Assembly (NCBI GenBank): GCA_024036415.1
Contig: JAMWET010001046.1
Coordinates: 248,001 to 312,000, forward strand
Reading direction: 5' to 3'
DNA: 64,000 nt
DNA from: Prochilodus magdalenae
Taxonomy: Eukaryota; Chordata; Actinopteri; Characiformes; Prochilodontidae
Under the pieces are notes generated by a model that ran no database searches, was not told where the DNA came from, and saw nothing but the letters and a program-made list of their open reading frames with translations. This document shows positions 61,853-64,000 of the stretch, piece by piece; the stretch's first letter is position 1; every line of letters begins with the position of its first letter. A program made the position numbers and the translations under genes.

Positions 61853-63039
61853 ATGGCGCTGAGTTCGCAAGGAACAAAGAAGAAAGTTTGCTATTACTAT
61901 GACGGTAAGAAACTGCACCCGGAGCAAGGAGATTTTACAGTATTCACTCGCTACAACTACGAAAAGCAAAAACTGGCTTCAGATGCGCTGTAGAAATCGC
62001 TTAGTTTAGCCCGGTTAGCTCGTTTGGGTTCGCTAGCGCAGTGTGATTAGCGTTAGCCTGTTAGCGCAGGGCTTGCTAGTCGGAGCGCCTCCAGTTTATT
62101 CGCAGCTTTTACCGAGTTCTGGGTTGTTATTTAGATTTGAAGGTTAGACTTTTTGTTGTGGTGCTCGGTAAGAATAATATCTCATGTTTAAAGCTTGTTG
62201 GCGTTTGTTGCTAGATCGTGGCCAGCTAGCTAACTGGCTAGCTAGCACGCTTGCAAAATAGAACAGAAGTTAGCTTAGCCTAGCTGGTTTGTTAGTTTTC
62301 CAACTTGGTGGAATGGGCGTGATTATAGACTGTAATGGCAAATTATTCGTCTTGTTTTGGTTTATGATCGGAATTGAGTTAGTAATCTGGCTTACTTGAA
62401 GGATTTCTGGTGAAGCGTCTTCATTGTTGGGGAAGGCAGCTAAGCTAGCGCTAGCATAGCACACATTTCTGCAAGCATCCAGCAGTGAACCGGTAGTCTG
62501 AAGAACATCATATGCGAGTTTGTTCTAGTTTTGTCTAGAAGTTTACTTTTAAAGCAGTACGCATTTGTTCGTTATTGAGATATTTATGAAAAGGTAGCTT
62601 TCTATTTGCTTTTCTTTATTGTTACTATTATTGTTAATAATAATAATTAATAATAAACATCATCTGTATAATAAATTTTTTGTGTGGTAAAAATGTTTAT
62701 TCCTCACATTTTCCAGGTGATGTTGGGAACTACTACTATGGCCAGGGCCATCCCATGAAGCCCCACCGAATCCGCATGACCCACAACCTTCTCCTGAACT
62801 ATGGGCTGTACAGGAAGATGGAGATCTATGTAAGTGTGGAGGGAGTTCTGTCTTTCACGTCCACAGGTGTGGAGTCATAGGTGCTGGAAATGAAATGTTG
62901 CGTATGTCTGTATGTCAACAGAGGCCACACAAAGCCAACGCAGAAGAGATGACCAAGTATCACAGCGATGACTACATCAAGTTCTTGCGTTCCATCCGCC
63001 CAGATAACATGTCTGAGTACAGCAAGCAGATGCAGAGAT
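61853..63039 (+). CDS. hdac1: Histone deacetylase 1, second copy, 5' part (exons 1-3; truncated by window end)
   Basis: Exons 61853-61904, 62717-62829 and 62922-63039, with intact GT-AG sites and phases. Together they encode the first 94 residues, through [20 protein letters not shown] and [20 protein letters not shown] to KQMQR. Exons 2 and 3 encode the same protein as the left copy. Exon 1 encodes [18 protein letters not shown], the form expected for fish hdac1, and is three bases shorter than the left exon 1. By comparison with the left copy, exon 4 would lie about 1.1 kb downstream, beyond 64000, so it is unknown whether the rest of the gene is present. The two copies are head to head, with about 17.4 kb between start codons. 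Confidence 0.9.
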
Positions 63040-63719
63040 GTAAGTTTTTTTCATTTCTGGGGATTTTTCTCTGAATTTTTTTTTTATTTCAGTGATTAAC
63101 ACTTGGGGTGTTGTTGCTTGTGGGTAATTAAATGTGGTTGAACTAAAGGCCTGCAAGAAACTGAAACTTAAGTCTTTGAGCACGGTAACTTGGGGCAATG
63201 CTAGAAACTAAAATTGGACGTCAGGCGGAAGCTGCAGGTTGTACTCTTTGCAGAGCAGTGTTACAGGGGGGTGTAGACATGCTGCACAAGCCAATATATC
63301 AGTTCTTTGTTTTTACCAACTTTATGGGTTGCATTAAACAGCAGTTGCGCGCAGTCTGACTGGATAAGAAAAATTCTTGCGTGCTTTTCTTAGCTCGATC
63401 GTTCATAATGGCTGCTTTGCAGCTCGCTGTAGTGTGTTTTTGTTTTTATAGTTTGTGGCTAAAAGGGGGCAATTTCACATCAGGTCACTCCTGAGAGCCT
63501 TTCCTCTACATAAGGTTTGGCCAGTCCCAGAAAGTGCTGGTGATGCAGGTTTCTAAAATTTTCATTTGGATGTGGTTTCTTGGTCTTTCAGAAGTGAGAG
63601 AACGTGCATGTTACCCTTTTGTAGGTGTTTTTCATGAACATGGGAGATAAAAATCCAGCGAATGCCTAATCAAACCAACCTTACTGTGCTGTCCACTTTG
63701 TTTTTTGGGGTGGGGAGGG

Positions 63720-63762
<43 letters not shown>
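63720..63762. repeat. (GT)n microsatellite, right arm
   Basis: GT run in intron 3 of the second hdac1 copy, longer than the matching CA run at 42578-42605. Confidence 0.93.
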
Positions 63763-63767
<5 letters not shown>

Positions 63768-64000
63768 AATTACGGATGTTACAGCACATGTTAAAGATGT
63801 TTGGCTGGTCTTCACGTTTTTGTAACATGTTTGCTAAACCGTCTTGGACATAGAACACTAGATGTTTACTCATGAATAACAGCCATGCTCTCCTGATGGT
63901 TTCAACTGAGTGCTTGCTGCAGTAATACACTAAATGTAGTGCTATGATCAAATCTGTGATTTGACTTTCAATTAAGAAAATACATTTAGTTAAATGAATA

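Larger units (their letters stand above)
53231..64000 (-). repeat. Right arm of giant inverted repeat (runs off the window)
   Basis: Reverse-complement counterpart of 42340-53226. It still matches the left arm at the last base of the window, so its true end is not seen. Differences from the left arm include an insertion of about 28 bases at 59051-59078, a replaced segment around 56722-56746 and different microsatellite lengths. Confidence 0.95.

Overview
This window is nuclear DNA of a bony fish, most likely a teleost. The genes have many short exons with GT-AG introns. Microsatellites are abundant, and so are Tc1/mariner, hAT-like and non-LTR elements of the kinds common in fish. The proteins match vertebrate orthologues closely. 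There are no bacterial operons, CRISPR arrays or recognisable tRNA/rRNA genes.

Layout. (1) 395-7122, plus strand: kpna6 (importin alpha-7), exon 2 to the stop codon; the first coding exon is not found in the window. A long AT-rich 3' region follows. (2) About 12.5-14.7 kb: repeat-rich gap with a 39-bp tandem array and a truncated non-LTR reverse transcriptase. (3) 15762-22331, plus: complete txlna (alpha-taxilin, 530 aa). (4) 22.3-27.7 kb: txlna 3' region and intergenic repeats. (5) 27886-34071, plus: complete eif3i (325 aa), starting with an exon that codes only for the ATG. (6) 34950-36406: a dead Tc1 transposon. (7) 37931-44484, minus: complete hdac1, 14 coding exons with all catalytic residues. 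(8) 42.3-64.0 kb: a very large imperfect palindrome centred on a 4-base spacer at 53227-53230. Its right arm carries a second hdac1 5' end (exons 1-3) on the plus strand, head to head with the first copy; the window ends inside intron 3 of that copy.

kpna6, txlna, eif3i and hdac1 occur in the same order on human chromosome 1p35, so the gene content is a conserved vertebrate synteny block. The four genes act in separate housekeeping processes: nuclear import, vesicle traffic, translation initiation and chromatin deacetylation.

The unusual part is the palindrome. Each arm is at least 10.7 kb and contains a 54-bp minisatellite of more than 40 units, an old LINE interrupted by a Tc1 fragment, other dispersed repeats, and an hdac1 promoter with its first exons. 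The arms differ by substitutions and real indels, including changes in the hdac1 N-terminus. This is either a true inverted duplication of hdac1 or two haplotypes joined head to head by the assembler. The sequence alone cannot decide between these.
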